64,000 bases of DNA from Corbicula japonica (lineage: Eukaryota > Mollusca > Bivalvia > Venerida > Cyrenidae): contig JAZAYU010000225.1 of assembly GCA_038501625.1 (NCBI GenBank), positions 124,001-188,000 on the forward strand, read 5' to 3'. The notes under the pieces are model-generated. The model was not told where the DNA came from and ran no database searches. It saw only the letters and a list, made by a program, of their open reading frames with translations. Below are positions 11,211 to 20,868 of the stretch, in pieces. Made by a program: the position numbers and the translations under genes. Numbering within the stretch: the first letter of the stretch is position 1; each line of letters starts with the position of its first letter.

Positions 11211-11510
11211 TAAAAAAATTAGATTCTCATCCTGATTTTGGGTTAAAAATGGGCGAATGGACACTTTTTGGTGCCTATTCTTGCTTGAAAAGCCATTATG
11301 CTAGTCTTTAATAATGACACTATCACCTTCGGTAAGCTTTAAATGATGAACATTTTATTTTACTATTGTCGGTCATATTTTTTCCATATCTGGGATGGTC
11401 TAAAATCCGTTCCGTCCAGAACAGAATATGTTCTGATTTTTTAAACCAATAAATGTTTTTGGGGCGGGTGGTTTTGGACAGGGGCGGGCGGGGATGAGAA
11501 TCTAAAATAT
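11211..11510. repeat. ~300-bp MITE with 14-bp inverted ends
   Basis: TTAGATTCTCATCC at 11219-11232 is matched perfectly by GGATGAGAATCTAA at 11492-11505, inside A-rich and T-rich borders. The interior has a G-rich patch (GGGGCGGGTGG, GGGGCGGGCGGGG). Non-coding. Confidence 0.65.
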
Positions 11511-11906
11511 TTTTTTTCTATTTCCTACTATTACAAATTTACATATAACCGAGTATTTGTTTATTGACAAGTGTACAAGTGAAAAAAAAACATTTGCATT
11601 TTTAACAAAATGATCGAACATGTATTTGTTGCATATATATTCTTTATATCCTCTTACACGACAAAAATACAAATAACAATACATATATGTGACCTTGTTT
11701 ACATTGTTAAAAAGCTTGCTTCTTTTGTCAGTGCAGTGTCAGCCATAATATAAGAAACATAGTTATTTTGGCCATGAAAACTTGCTTAAGGAACTTTTAT
11801 TTAGAAATTAGTTCTGAAATGCATCGCTGAATCACAACAAAAGTATGACCATAAGCCGGAACAAAAATACGTTTTGCACATTGAATTATAATCATTAAGA
11901 CATCTA

Positions 11907-13386
11907 ATATCAACAATAAGTTAATACCAAACTTTCATGTTTTATAATTATACTTCATGGACCTGTCAAGACCTTATACAGGCGCTCACATTTTTATTGG
12001 ATAATATTTATTTGAGATTTGGTACCTCTATTTATAAACAAGTAATAGGCATTCCAATGGGTACTAATTGTGCACCCCTTGTTGCTGATCTTTTTTTATA
12101 CTGTTATGAAAGAGATTTTATATTATCTCTTTCTACCGAACATCAAGATGATATTATTACAGCTTTTAACAACACATCGAGGTACCTTGATGATTTATTA
12201 AATATAGATAATAACCATTTTCCATCACTGGTTAATAAGATTTATCCTAAAGAACTACAGCTTAATAAAGCGAACACTTCAGAAAAGCAAGCAAACTTTC
12301 TTGATTTAAATCTATCCATTGACAATGGTTACGTCACTACTAAAATTTATGATAAAAGAGATGATTTTAATTTTAATATAGTAAATTTTCCGTTTCTAGA
12401 CGGCGATGTTCCTCGTGCGACTTCTTACGGGGTTTATATCTCACAGCTTGTTCGCTTTTCAAGAGCTTGCAACGATGTGAATGATTTCAATGAACGTAAT
12501 CTTTGCATCACAGAAAAACTTTTAAAACAAGGTTATCGGTATCACAAATTAAGGAAAAAATTTTGCAAGTTTTATCGCCGATATCCAGATCTAATTTATA
12601 AATACAGGTGCAGTTTAAAATCACTATTGCAACAAGGTATTTCACAGCCAGTTGTTTATGGAGATTTAATTTATAAACTTAAGAAGATAAAACGCGATGT
12701 TAATTTCTCCCGGTTATTCGTAAAAACCATCTGTAAATTTAAAAAGAAAGGTTACCAACATGATATTTTACAGCGCTCTGCAGGCCTGGTGATTAACCCA
12801 TCTATAGTTGATCATTTTGCTTACCTCTTTGGTTGCACGACGGTGGCAGGGGTTTAAGAGTTTATGAAAGTTTTTGGGGAAATCTTTTCTAAAAAGAACC
12901 TAGAAGCTCGATTTGTTTCTTTTATCCCTGTCATCGTGTTCTTGCTGATTTTACTCCAGGTGCTCTGGTCTCTGTAAGATCATTGAGTACCCGCCCTTTG
13001 GCTTTGCAATGCTATTAAATTCTTATGTTTATATGTTTGTATGCTTTTGCATGCAACATTGTTGAGCTGATGGTTGGGTTGGAGTTATTTCACCAAGACA
13101 ATTTGTACTTGTTTTGTGATACGAGAACATGTTGGGGCAAGTATGAGGTTGGTGCACCCTAGAACCTGGTTTAAACCCCCAGTGGCAATTTGTTTTGCCA
13201 CTGACCGTTCCAAGGCGGTAACCCCCCCCCCCCTGTTCTCACTTCCGTTATTTGTTTGTGGCGTCCAGTTTGAAACTGATTTTTGTAATACCATGCTCAC
13301 TTTTCCTCTCTACTTTTTGGCTGTGTGGGGAGGCTGTGTATGCTGGATGTGGCCATTCCTGATATGCATATTTCATTTTTTTGTAT
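11907..13386 (+). mobile_element. Penelope-like retroelement, 5'-truncated, copy 1
   Basis: The best copy in the window: a 306-codon open frame (11937-12857) followed by a ~530-bp 3' non-coding tail ending near TGATATGCATATTTCA. The tail recurs alone or with coding remnants at 24552, 26495, 33325, 42347, 46321, 51180 and 58858 (all plus) and at 57719-58190 (minus). Variable 5' truncation with a constant 3' end is the retroelement signature. It lies in the gap between the protease-homologue exons, on the same strand. Confidence 0.8.
11937..12857 (+). CDS. Penelope-like reverse transcriptase, C-terminal part
   Basis: 306 codons, uninterrupted. The reverse transcriptase palm is clear: [19 protein letters not shown] (about residues 38-56) and the catalytic box [10 protein letters not shown] (about residues 82-91), the pair typical of Penelope-like elements. 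A basic thumb region follows ([20 protein letters not shown]) and a Lys-rich part before the end at VAGV. The first reverse transcriptase motifs are missing, so this is a truncated copy. No GIY-YIG endonuclease follows the polymerase. Classical Penelope elements carry it C-terminally, so this agrees either with loss or with a lineage that places the endonuclease at the N-terminus; the second is inference. Confidence 0.8.
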   Translation: MFYNYTSWTCQDLIQALTFLLDNIYLRFGTSIYKQVIGIPMGTNCAPLVADLFLYCYERDFILSLSTEHQDDIITAFNNTSRYLDDLLNIDNNHFPSLVNKIYPKELQLNKANTSEKQANFLDLNLSIDNGYVTTKIYDKRDDFNFNIVNFPFLDGDVPRATSYGVYISQLVRFSRACNDVNDFNERNLCITEKLLKQGYRYHKLRKKFCKFYRRYPDLIYKYRCSLKSLLQQGISQPVVYGDLIYKLKKIKRDVNFSRLFVKTICKFKKKGYQHDILQRSAGLVINPSIVDHFAYLFGCTTVAGV

Positions 13387-13411
13387 AAATGTGTTGATTT
13401 GATTTATCCAG

Positions 13412-13549
13412 GAGGATAACGGGGCACCAGTATTCTGTCGTACAACCAAATCACGTGTCCTTGCTGGACTGACCTTAGTTGAAGGCGGATGTAGTTCCGA
13501 GAGAATATCCGGCATTCGGGTATCTGTTTACCAACATTGGATACGTCAG
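13412..13549 (+). CDS. Serine protease homologue, C-terminal exon (Ser lost)
   Basis: A 46-codon exon, phase 0 at both sides, bounded by TTTATCCAG and CAG|gtaact. It reads EDNGAPVFCRTTKSRVLAGL then GGCSSERISGIRVSVYQHWI, the S1 C-terminal block 'GDSGGPLVC...GxxSxGxxC...PGVYTRVxxYxxWI'. The catalytic Ser195 position is Asn (EDNGAP in place of GDSGGP). The final Cys pair and the WI helix are kept. Its phase does not match the phase-2 end of exon 2, so at least one exon with the Asp102 region is missing between 11050 and 13411, a stretch occupied by a MITE and a Penelope-like element. A further exon downstream with the stop codon is also expected but not found. Confidence 0.75.
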
Positions 13550-13779
13550 GTAACTATATCTTAGACGCATATCTAAATAAAAACAAATAATAGAGAGCTA
13601 TAACAAAAAAATGTAAACGTGTTTTAAAATGTTTACCAACCATGTAGAGTGTTTAGAATTCATTTTATGTTACCGCGACATTGTTCGTTTATGTTAAGCG
13701 TTATGTTAAAAAATTCAAATCAAATAAACGAAAATTGCTTTATCAGATCTAGGTAGCACGTCACTTATTTTTTTAAATA

Positions 13780-14222
13780 CCCATGAATGATTTAAGCAAT
13801 GCAACGTTAAACCGAAAAATTGATACAACTCGTAACATTAAAAATCCATATTGGAAATGTCCTTTTCCAATTCTTTATTTTGCAGCTTATCGTGTTTTAT
13901 ATGACGTCATGTACTACGTCACACTATGCTGTCGTTACCTCCCGGCGAATAACGAACTCCAAAATAGGAAATTTCCGTCGCAATTTTACAACAGTTACTA
14001 TATTTTTACGACATTCATAAATTGTCTACGCCAGTCATAAATTTACTATCGCGTTATTATTTTTATTTCTACTATTGTGTAAACTAAGTTGTTAAAATGT
14101 TGTTGTTAAGTTTTTTTTTTAAATTTAGTTGAACGAAAAGAGTATATAATAAATGAACATCATGACAGTATGCAGTCTGCAGGTTCGTATTGTTTCTCGT
14201 TACGTATGTAAACCACATCTAC
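13780..14222 (+). repeat. Dispersed repeat A, plus copy
   Basis: Homologous to 57487-58335 on the opposite strand. Shared blocks include GACGTCA near the middle, CATTCATAA, TCTACGCCA, TTTATTTCTACTA and the end GCAGTCTGCAGGTTCGTATT. Its open frames differ between copies, so it is non-coding. In the minus copy a Penelope-like tail is inserted; this copy is the uninterrupted version. Confidence 0.65.
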
Positions 14223-14223
14223 G

Positions 14224-16546
14224 TCGGTTTCCAGTCGTTTCCCCCACACTGACATTTCCTCCTGGATGTTTCCTCCAGGATGTTTCCTCCCCTATATATA
14301 TATATATATTATATAGTAATGTGAAGATATACTATATAATGATGATATTGTTCTTTATGAAATATTTAGTATCATCGATAGTTAACATAAACATGCCAAA
14401 ATCATCCTTTTACTTAAAATATAAAAAGAAAGTTGGAGTTAGGTAGTTAAAAACAATATGTATCTATTGGATATCAGGTATTAGGTTTTAAATTAAATTT
14501 TTACAGTTTACTTAAAATGTTTGTTGTAATTGTTTATGGTAGATAAAATTATAACTAGATATAATTATGTATGCATTGATAATATAAAATATTAAACAAT
14601 TAGTCATTTAGCATAAATTGTGTGGAAACAGTTTTTCAAAGTTTGTGTTAATTTATGTTGGGATAAAATAATGTGTTAAAGGTGTTGGAAAAATTATTCA
14701 ATCAAATTTGAATCAATATTTTAAATCCATATAATTGTCATGCCGTTTAAAGATTTGTGAAGTTTCATCAAAATAGCACCATACGTTAAAAAAATATGAG
14801 CAAAAAATGTCAGGAGTGTGACAAAAAATGTGACACTTTTAGAAATCGCATTTGTTCAGACCATCATTTTACAAAAAGCTTGAATAAAGACAGGTTTTAG
14901 TGTTGTTTTAGTAAAATGTGCATTTATTAGACATCAACTAATGATAAAATTAAGCATATTATACTTCAAGTAATCAAAATTTATGCTAATTAGTCAAGCG
15001 TGGTAGATAAAATAACTCCAGAAAATCAAAACATCTTTGCTTTATAAATTTATAGGACTTTAAAGATTAATAGAACAAAATAAATGTTTTGTGTATCATT
15101 CAGTTTAATGTTTCTAGATGCAATAATTATAAAATTATCACCTCTATTGAAATATTATTTGTCTGCAGCTCCCTTCAGAAAATATCAGCTACATTTGTCA
15201 GGATGGTGACATTATGCACATATTGCAATATTCTGTCAACATATCCTTTACATGAAAACAAGATCATGAATTTTCCTAGAAGTCTATGTCATGTTTTGTT
15301 AAATTCTGACAAACAGGAATGGCCTTATTGAAACAGTTTTGAGTACATTGCACTTATGTGTTGGTCAGGAGTGTGACACACTTTCTTAAAAATATGAATT
15401 TTTTATCTTTATACCATACCACAAGCTCCAAAAGACTTCTATTTGATACTTCAACATGTATTTTAACAGAAATGCACATTTAAATAATAAGAAACAGTAA
15501 TAATTTTATTTTAAGCAAGTAAATTAAAATTCTTGTGAATTATTTAATATTGGTCAATAAAGCTCCATAAATTTTTTATTCTGCCACATTTGAGTATTAT
15601 TTGATTGATGTTGATCACTGTAAAGACTGTACAAACATAAGGAGCAACCAGTTTGGATTTTTTATGAACTTAAATTCTTTACATTTTTTTCACTTCACTT
15701 GCCTTTTTTTTGAAATAGCCCAAATGACAATATCTCAGCAACCAGTTGACCAATTTCAAAAATCTTCTCAGTTCTGTTCTCAGCAAAAAATACAAATATC
15801 AAGTTTGGAAGTTTTATGAACTTTTAATATTTCATTTTTTTTTAACTTTTCCAGCCATTTTTTTAAACAGCCCATATAAAACATGATTTGTGGTTAAGAT
15901 GATGGTATATATATTTATGCAGATACCATATAAAATTACTTTTAACCAGTTGGCTTTGTTATTTCTTCATTGATATAAATCTTGTCATTTGTACAGAAAC
16001 ATTGATACTAGGCTGTTTAAAATGTGTCAAATACACATGCAGTGTATTTCACACCTGCCATATCCTGTTAATAGCCTTTGTAAATTTTTGTAGTGTAACC
16101 ATCTCACACATTTAAATCCATGAAATGCTTGGTAAATCTAGTGATATATATATATTTCAAAAACATAAATCTCATTAATTTATTAACAAAATCAATAAAA
16201 TAATTTACAATTTAATTTTCATATAGAATTGAAAACTACATAAATGTTATGTTATTAGTAAAATTAATTAATGGTAATCTGGATTATTTTAATTATCGTA
16301 TGATTGAAATGTGATTATTATTTCTATATTTCTATATCAATAATTAAACTATTGTAGATGCAACAGTCCAATGGTACCTCAAAATTATGTATGTATTTTA
16401 AGTAAAAATATAAACCTTTCCAATCTTTCACAACTACTTTTTAAATAGTATATATATAGGGAAGGAAACATCCTGGAGGAAACTGCAGTGTGGGGGAAAC
16501 ATCCAGGTGAGGAACTTGATTGTGGGGGAAACGACTGGATACCGGT
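14224..16546. mobile_element. 2.3-kb element with long inverted repeats
   Basis: Left repeat 14224-14311 and right repeat 16448-16546 are complements: both start TCCAGTCGTTTCCCCCACA (read inwards) and end in TTTCCTCCAGGATGTTTCCT then a TA-rich run. The right copy has an extra ~20 bp of related sequence. The 2.1-kb interior is AT-rich with only short frames and repeats the phrase CAGGAGTGTGACA (about 14812 and 15367). This looks like a non-autonomous DNA transposon; no transposase is seen. The right repeat runs into the RNase H frame that follows, so the element or one repeat interrupts the DIRS-like sequence. Confidence 0.65.
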
Positions 16547-17063
16547 GCGGAAATGGATTCGAAGGAGTGAAAACGAATTAGCTGATAGTCTAAGTAAAGT
16601 GACAGATTACGATGATTATGGAGTTTCAGATGAGTTTTTTCGTTTTGCTGATAGTTTATATGGGCCTCATACTATAGATCGTTTTGCAAATGACTATAAT
16701 ACAAAGTTTAAGCGCTTTTACTCTGTATTTTGGACGCCTAGTTCGGAGAACGTTGACGCGTTCACACTAAATTGGTCAGGGGAAAACAACTGGCTTGTTC
16801 CGCCAGTCGTGTTGATACCTAAAGTTTTAAATCATATCATTTCCTGTAAGGCGGTTGGAACATTGATAGCTCCGTATTGGCCGTCCAGTAAATTTTTCCC
16901 GCTTATTTTCGGACATAATTCTATTCCGAAAGAATTTGTCAAAGACATTCTTTTGTTTGACGACTGTACCGGAATTTACATACAGCATAAGAATAAACAA
17001 ACTATATTTGGTTCTAGCAAATTTACTAGCAAATTTCTGTTAGTCAGATTGGATTGTTCGTAA
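16488..17063 (+). pseudogene. DIRS-like element, RNase H region
   Basis: From about 16545 the frame reads WIRRSENELADSLSKVTDYD and DRFANDYNTKFKRFYSVFWT, then WSGENNWLVPP. This is the end of the RNase H domain and the connecting region found just before the tyrosine recombinase in DIRS-type retroelements ('VPRxxNxxADxLSR...DDW...DRFA...NxKxxRF'). The first ~20 residues come from the inverted repeat of the neighbouring element and are not RNase H. The reverse transcriptase expected upstream is absent. The frame ends in TAA at 17063, about 60 bp before the recombinase frame. Confidence 0.7.
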
Positions 17064-17113
17064 AGTTTTGTTTGTTATTAGACTCTTGTAACAGATGATT
17101 ATTACTGTGTTTT

Positions 17114-18154
17114 GCATTTACAGGCCTTTTTGAATCCAGTAGATGGAAAGAAGTACAGAATAAATGTTTTGACACGACTCTTCCACAGGGACTTGGTTCG
17201 GAAATTAAAGAAGCCGTGTTATCTAGCAAGGAGGATTCTATCGTGTGTAATTATGCAAGTTATTTTTCGAAGTTTTCAAACTAGTGCAAAAACTGTTCGT
17301 TCTCGGCTCTTCCGGCATCCCCAGTAACTATTGCTCTATATTTAGTTTCTATTGTACAAAGCGAAAATACGCCTAGCAGTAAATCTAAACTAAATACAAT
17401 ATTTTATGCTATCAACTGGGCACATTTAATAAACGGTTCTTGTTTGAATCCTTGTTCAGATAGCTGGTTAAAACTCTGTCTAGAAGGATGTTTGCGGAAA
17501 GTTTCACGGCCTGTCGTTAAAAAAGAACCTATTACCGCAGACATTCTCCGTGCTTTGGTTTCTAAATTTGCTTTCGAGAACTGTTCCCTGGCGGATTTGA
17601 GACTTGTTACGCTATTTATTGTGTCCTTCGCAGGGTTTTTGAGAATTAATGAAGCTTTAAATTTAAAGCGTTGTAATATAGAAATGTTTGACAGTTATTG
17701 TTCTGTTGAAATAGAAAAATCAAAAACTGATGTTTATAGAGACGGTAAAAAAGTTATTCTGGCTAAAACCGGAAACAGCACTTGCCCTGTGAATATCTTA
17801 ACGAGATATTTAAAGGAAGCTGGTATGTCGGAATATTCGGATCTATATTTGTTTAGAGGAGTAATTTTTTGTTCTACTTCACAATCTTTTTTGCTGAGAC
17901 AGTTGAATAATCCTTTGTCATATAATAGGACGAGAGAGTTATTCATTGAAAAAATGAAATTACTTGGACTAGACTATAGGAAATACGGACTTCATTCGTT
18001 CAGATCAGGTGCAGCTACAGTAAGTGCGAATTCCGGAACTAGAGACAGATTGTGGAAAAGACATGGACGTTGGCGTTCAGATACAGCCAAAGATGGTTAT
18101 GTGAAGGATTCACTAAAAGATCGTTTATCTGTTTCTTTAAACTTAGATTTGTAA
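17114..18154 (+). pseudogene. DIRS-like tyrosine recombinase, one internal stop
   Basis: About 347 codons in one frame from a possible AG acceptor (TTTGCATTTACAG) to TAA at 18154, broken by a single TAG at 17282-17284. The N-terminal core-binding half includes EDSIVCNYASYFSKFSN and, after the stop, LPASPVTIALYLVSIVQSEN. The catalytic half has Arg I in FAGFLRINEALNL, the HxxR box as LHSFR, the His/Trp box as RHGRW and the nucleophile Tyr in AKDGYVKDS, so all expected catalytic residues are present. The related consensus has Trp at the stop position, so one base change (TGG to TAG) explains it. The element is 5'-truncated, and integration would need a full copy elsewhere. Confidence 0.8.
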
Positions 18155-18845
18155 TGTTAAAGCTTATTAGAGGCGTATTGTAATATTTTCTCTGATGCTT
18201 TATAATGAGTAAATATTCTAGTTCAGTTTTGATTTTTGTAATTTGCAACAGTTGCTATACAAAGTTGAATGCTACGCCGAACTTCGGCATGTAAACTATA
18301 ATATTGGGCAGAGGAGCTATTTTTAATGACATCGAGGTGTTTTGATGTTTTGTTCATTGTTAAATATGCAGCGGCATTAGCATTTTAATTCGTACATCAC
18401 TCAAGCATTATTTAAGGTTTTTTCAGTATTCGGAAGATACATGTTTGGTTGTTAAGCAAGTTGGATATAGATGGTTTGTATAACACGATGGATAGAGAAC
18501 TAATGAAGCAACATATGCAGCAGGAGATAAGTATTGTTTTCTAATTATTGTTGACTGGTAAATTAAAATTAGTTGGATGGACATAAAAGAATAAATCGTA
18601 GAACTTTGCACGTAGTTGAACGTTTTATAGACATCGATAGTGCTATTTGAGTAAATTATTAGAGTAAATTATTAAATTCTTTCGTTCGAATATTGTGCAG
18701 TTGCGGAGATTAATATTTGTATCATGAATTTGTAAACTTGATCGAAACGAAAATGTTGCCTGTAATGTGGAGCTTGATTTTGAACTTGATAAAATGACAA
18801 TGTTATATTATTAACTGTATTATCGCTTGTTTGTGATAATGATTA
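18155..18845. other. 3' region after recombinase
   Basis: AT-rich, no gene recognised; probably the 3' non-coding part of the DIRS-like element. Confidence 0.4.
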
Positions 18846-18853
18846 AGATTTAT

Positions 18854-19097
18854 TGCAAAGGTCGTGCCGTTTTTTGGCGTTGACCATGTTTGATTGATTG
18901 AATAGGTCGTGCCGTTTTGTGGCGTTGACCATGATTGAAAAGGTCGTGCCGTTTTGTGGCGTTGACCATGATTGATTGATTGAAAAGGTCGTGCCGTTTT
19001 GTGGCGTTGACCATGATTGATTGAAAAGGTCGTGCTGTGTTTTGGCGTTGACCTTCTTGGGACAGGCTGTGCTGTTTTGTGGCGTTGGCCTTTGTCT
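18854..19097. repeat. ~40-bp minisatellite, six copies
   Basis: Six units sharing AAGGTCGTGCCGTTTTGTGG and CGTTGACCATGATTGATTG. They differ in length by 4-8 bp through gain or loss of GATT blocks, and the last two units are more diverged. It lies about 700 bp after the recombinase stop. Confidence 0.9.
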
Positions 19098-19357
19098 CAT
19101 ATAAAGAACTGTTACATTAGTTTGTACAAGTTATTTTATTTCAGAAATATTGGTACTTCACAGCAGATTCGGATTTCGCAAAAACAGATCGGTGCTGATC
19201 TTGATGGGGTTCCGAACATCTTCATTGTCTAACAGAATACATAAAAAGAATAAGTATAGTTGATTTTAATTCGTTATTTCTTAATTTAGCAAAATATCAG
19301 TTTTTATCATCTAATTTTATTTAGGATTTAGTGTTTTAGATTCGTTTAAAGCTAAAT

Positions 19358-19500
19358 AATGACAGCATTTCCCTTCTTTGTTGTACTCGAAATGCTGTCA
19401 AATATAAATACCTGTATCCTAATTTGTTGTTTGTTGTTTTATAGAAACATGTAATAAGTGAATAATTAATTTACTCACGACTTAAAGTGAGTAAACAAGT
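19358..19500. repeat. Two small hairpins
   Basis: TGACAGCATTTC at 19360-19371 pairs with GAAATGCTGTCA at 19389-19400. TTTACTCAC near 19470 pairs with GTGAGTAAA about 8 bases later. Their function is unknown; they may mark the end of the DIRS-like element. Confidence 0.5.
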
Positions 19501-19508
19501 ATATAAAA

Positions 19509-20425
19509 TACGAGGGGTGATCCAGAAATAACCAGACGGGGCGCATTGCTCAGAGGAGAAAACCCTGACAAGAAAAAAAAACATGAAAAGATCTGTCATT
19601 AATTTCAATCCTTTTTTTCGTAATTCCTGACATTTTTAAAACATTCTGACAATAAACGACACAAATATACATAAACACACTCCATATGTACTGTGTGTGC
19701 CGGGGCGGTCATCCGCCAAATTATGACGTCGTTGACAGTTTAGTTATTCTAGCGGTCATATTGTCTTAACAATTTGTTAAACATATGTAGATACCAGTGT
19801 GACTTGAATTTAGACAAAACATTATGAATAGCAAAGGAGAGTTCCTTAAAATGTTCGAATCTGTGGCCTTACCACGGGGAAGACTTGAAAATCTACGGGG
19901 GCAAGTGAGGTGAATACGCAGGGTACACTTAAAATGATGTTCTATTCACCGGTCAAACAAGTTTGAATACCAATTTCTGTGCTTTCTATCTGGATCAAAG
20001 AAGTACGACCAAGTCCAACGGTAATACAGTCGGGGATCTTTCCCGTTCGGGAAAGTTGGGGATTCACCTTTTCACTTTCCTGATCGGGAATTATTGATTT
20101 TGAAGGGGAATCCCACACTTTCCCGAACGGGAAAGATCTCCGTTATAAGTCGCTCCAGAAAATCTACAACCTCCCATCGAAACCTACTAACGACGTCCTT
20201 TATCGTTGATACCGACGTCGCATCCAACGATGACCGGCGACCACACCTGCTGTCGTCTTCACAACATTCACGGCCTTCTCGGAATATACGATGCCACCCA
20301 CTTACTTGTGTTCGGCACATTACTTTTCTTCCATAATTTCTTCATCATTCATAGGTTTTCGGCAGAGAAATTAAACGTTCAAAATGGAATAAGACGATTG
20401 CAAATTGTACGGTGTTCCGTATAAA
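19509..20425 (-). mobile_element. Decayed mariner element
   Basis: The plus-strand left border reads TACGAGGGGTGATCCAGAAA, typical of a mariner inverted repeat. On the minus strand, degraded transposase is seen in several frames. N-terminal: MCRTQVSGWHRIFREGRE (start at 20320) then EDDSRCGRRSS, the mariner 'SRxxVFEWHxRFKEGRExxEDDPRSGRPS' block. C-terminal: a 'YSPxLxP' motif and GHRFE near 19830-19920, as in 'PPYSPDLAPCDF...LKGRRF'. The middle is largely missing, a 106-bp foldback interrupts the transposase, and the other inverted repeat is not evident. Confidence 0.75.
20036..20141. repeat. Nested foldback inside mariner
   Basis: Arms of about 33 bp (near 20036-20069 and 20108-20141) are complements. 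Each arm is itself a small palindrome, CTTTCCCG-TT-CGGGAAAG. The open frame of the transposase relic runs into it, showing that it inserted after the mariner. Confidence 0.7.
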
Positions 20426-20464
20426 TAAACTTATGGTGAAACGCGATGTAATATCGCGTTTTTA

Positions 20465-20545
20465 TCATCGTACCATCGTTGTTTCACCATCGTGCCATCG
20501 TACCATCGTTGTTTCACCATCGTATAATCATTGTTTCACCGCAAC
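20465..20545. repeat. Short imperfect repeats
   Basis: Repeats of ACCATCGTTGTTTCACCATC and shortened forms occur three times in about 80 bp. Confidence 0.6.
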
Positions 20546-20868
20546 ATCTTTCCAAATTATTTCTAAAAAAGAGATTACTTGATTCGGGGACTTCTTATAC
20601 ACTAATTCAACAATGTTTATTGACGTTAAGTTTACGAAAACAAGATATTTTATTATTCTGACAAATTTTGACAGAACTGTGATGGAAGCCAGCAGATTAT
20701 TCGCCGAGTTCTGATACCTAGAGGGGAAGTTTCTTAATATTCAATGGTCGTTAAGCTGTTTGAAATACATAAAACTCAAGCAACTCTTTAATTTCTTTAC
20801 TTCATTAAAGATTTTCCACGTCAACGTATAATTTCGAACAGTAAAAAAATCCGACGTTTTTTCAGGAG

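Noticed and set aside
13074..13388. 104-residue plus-strand frame
   Set aside because: It lies in the Penelope-like 3' tail, which is disrupted by indels in the other copies.
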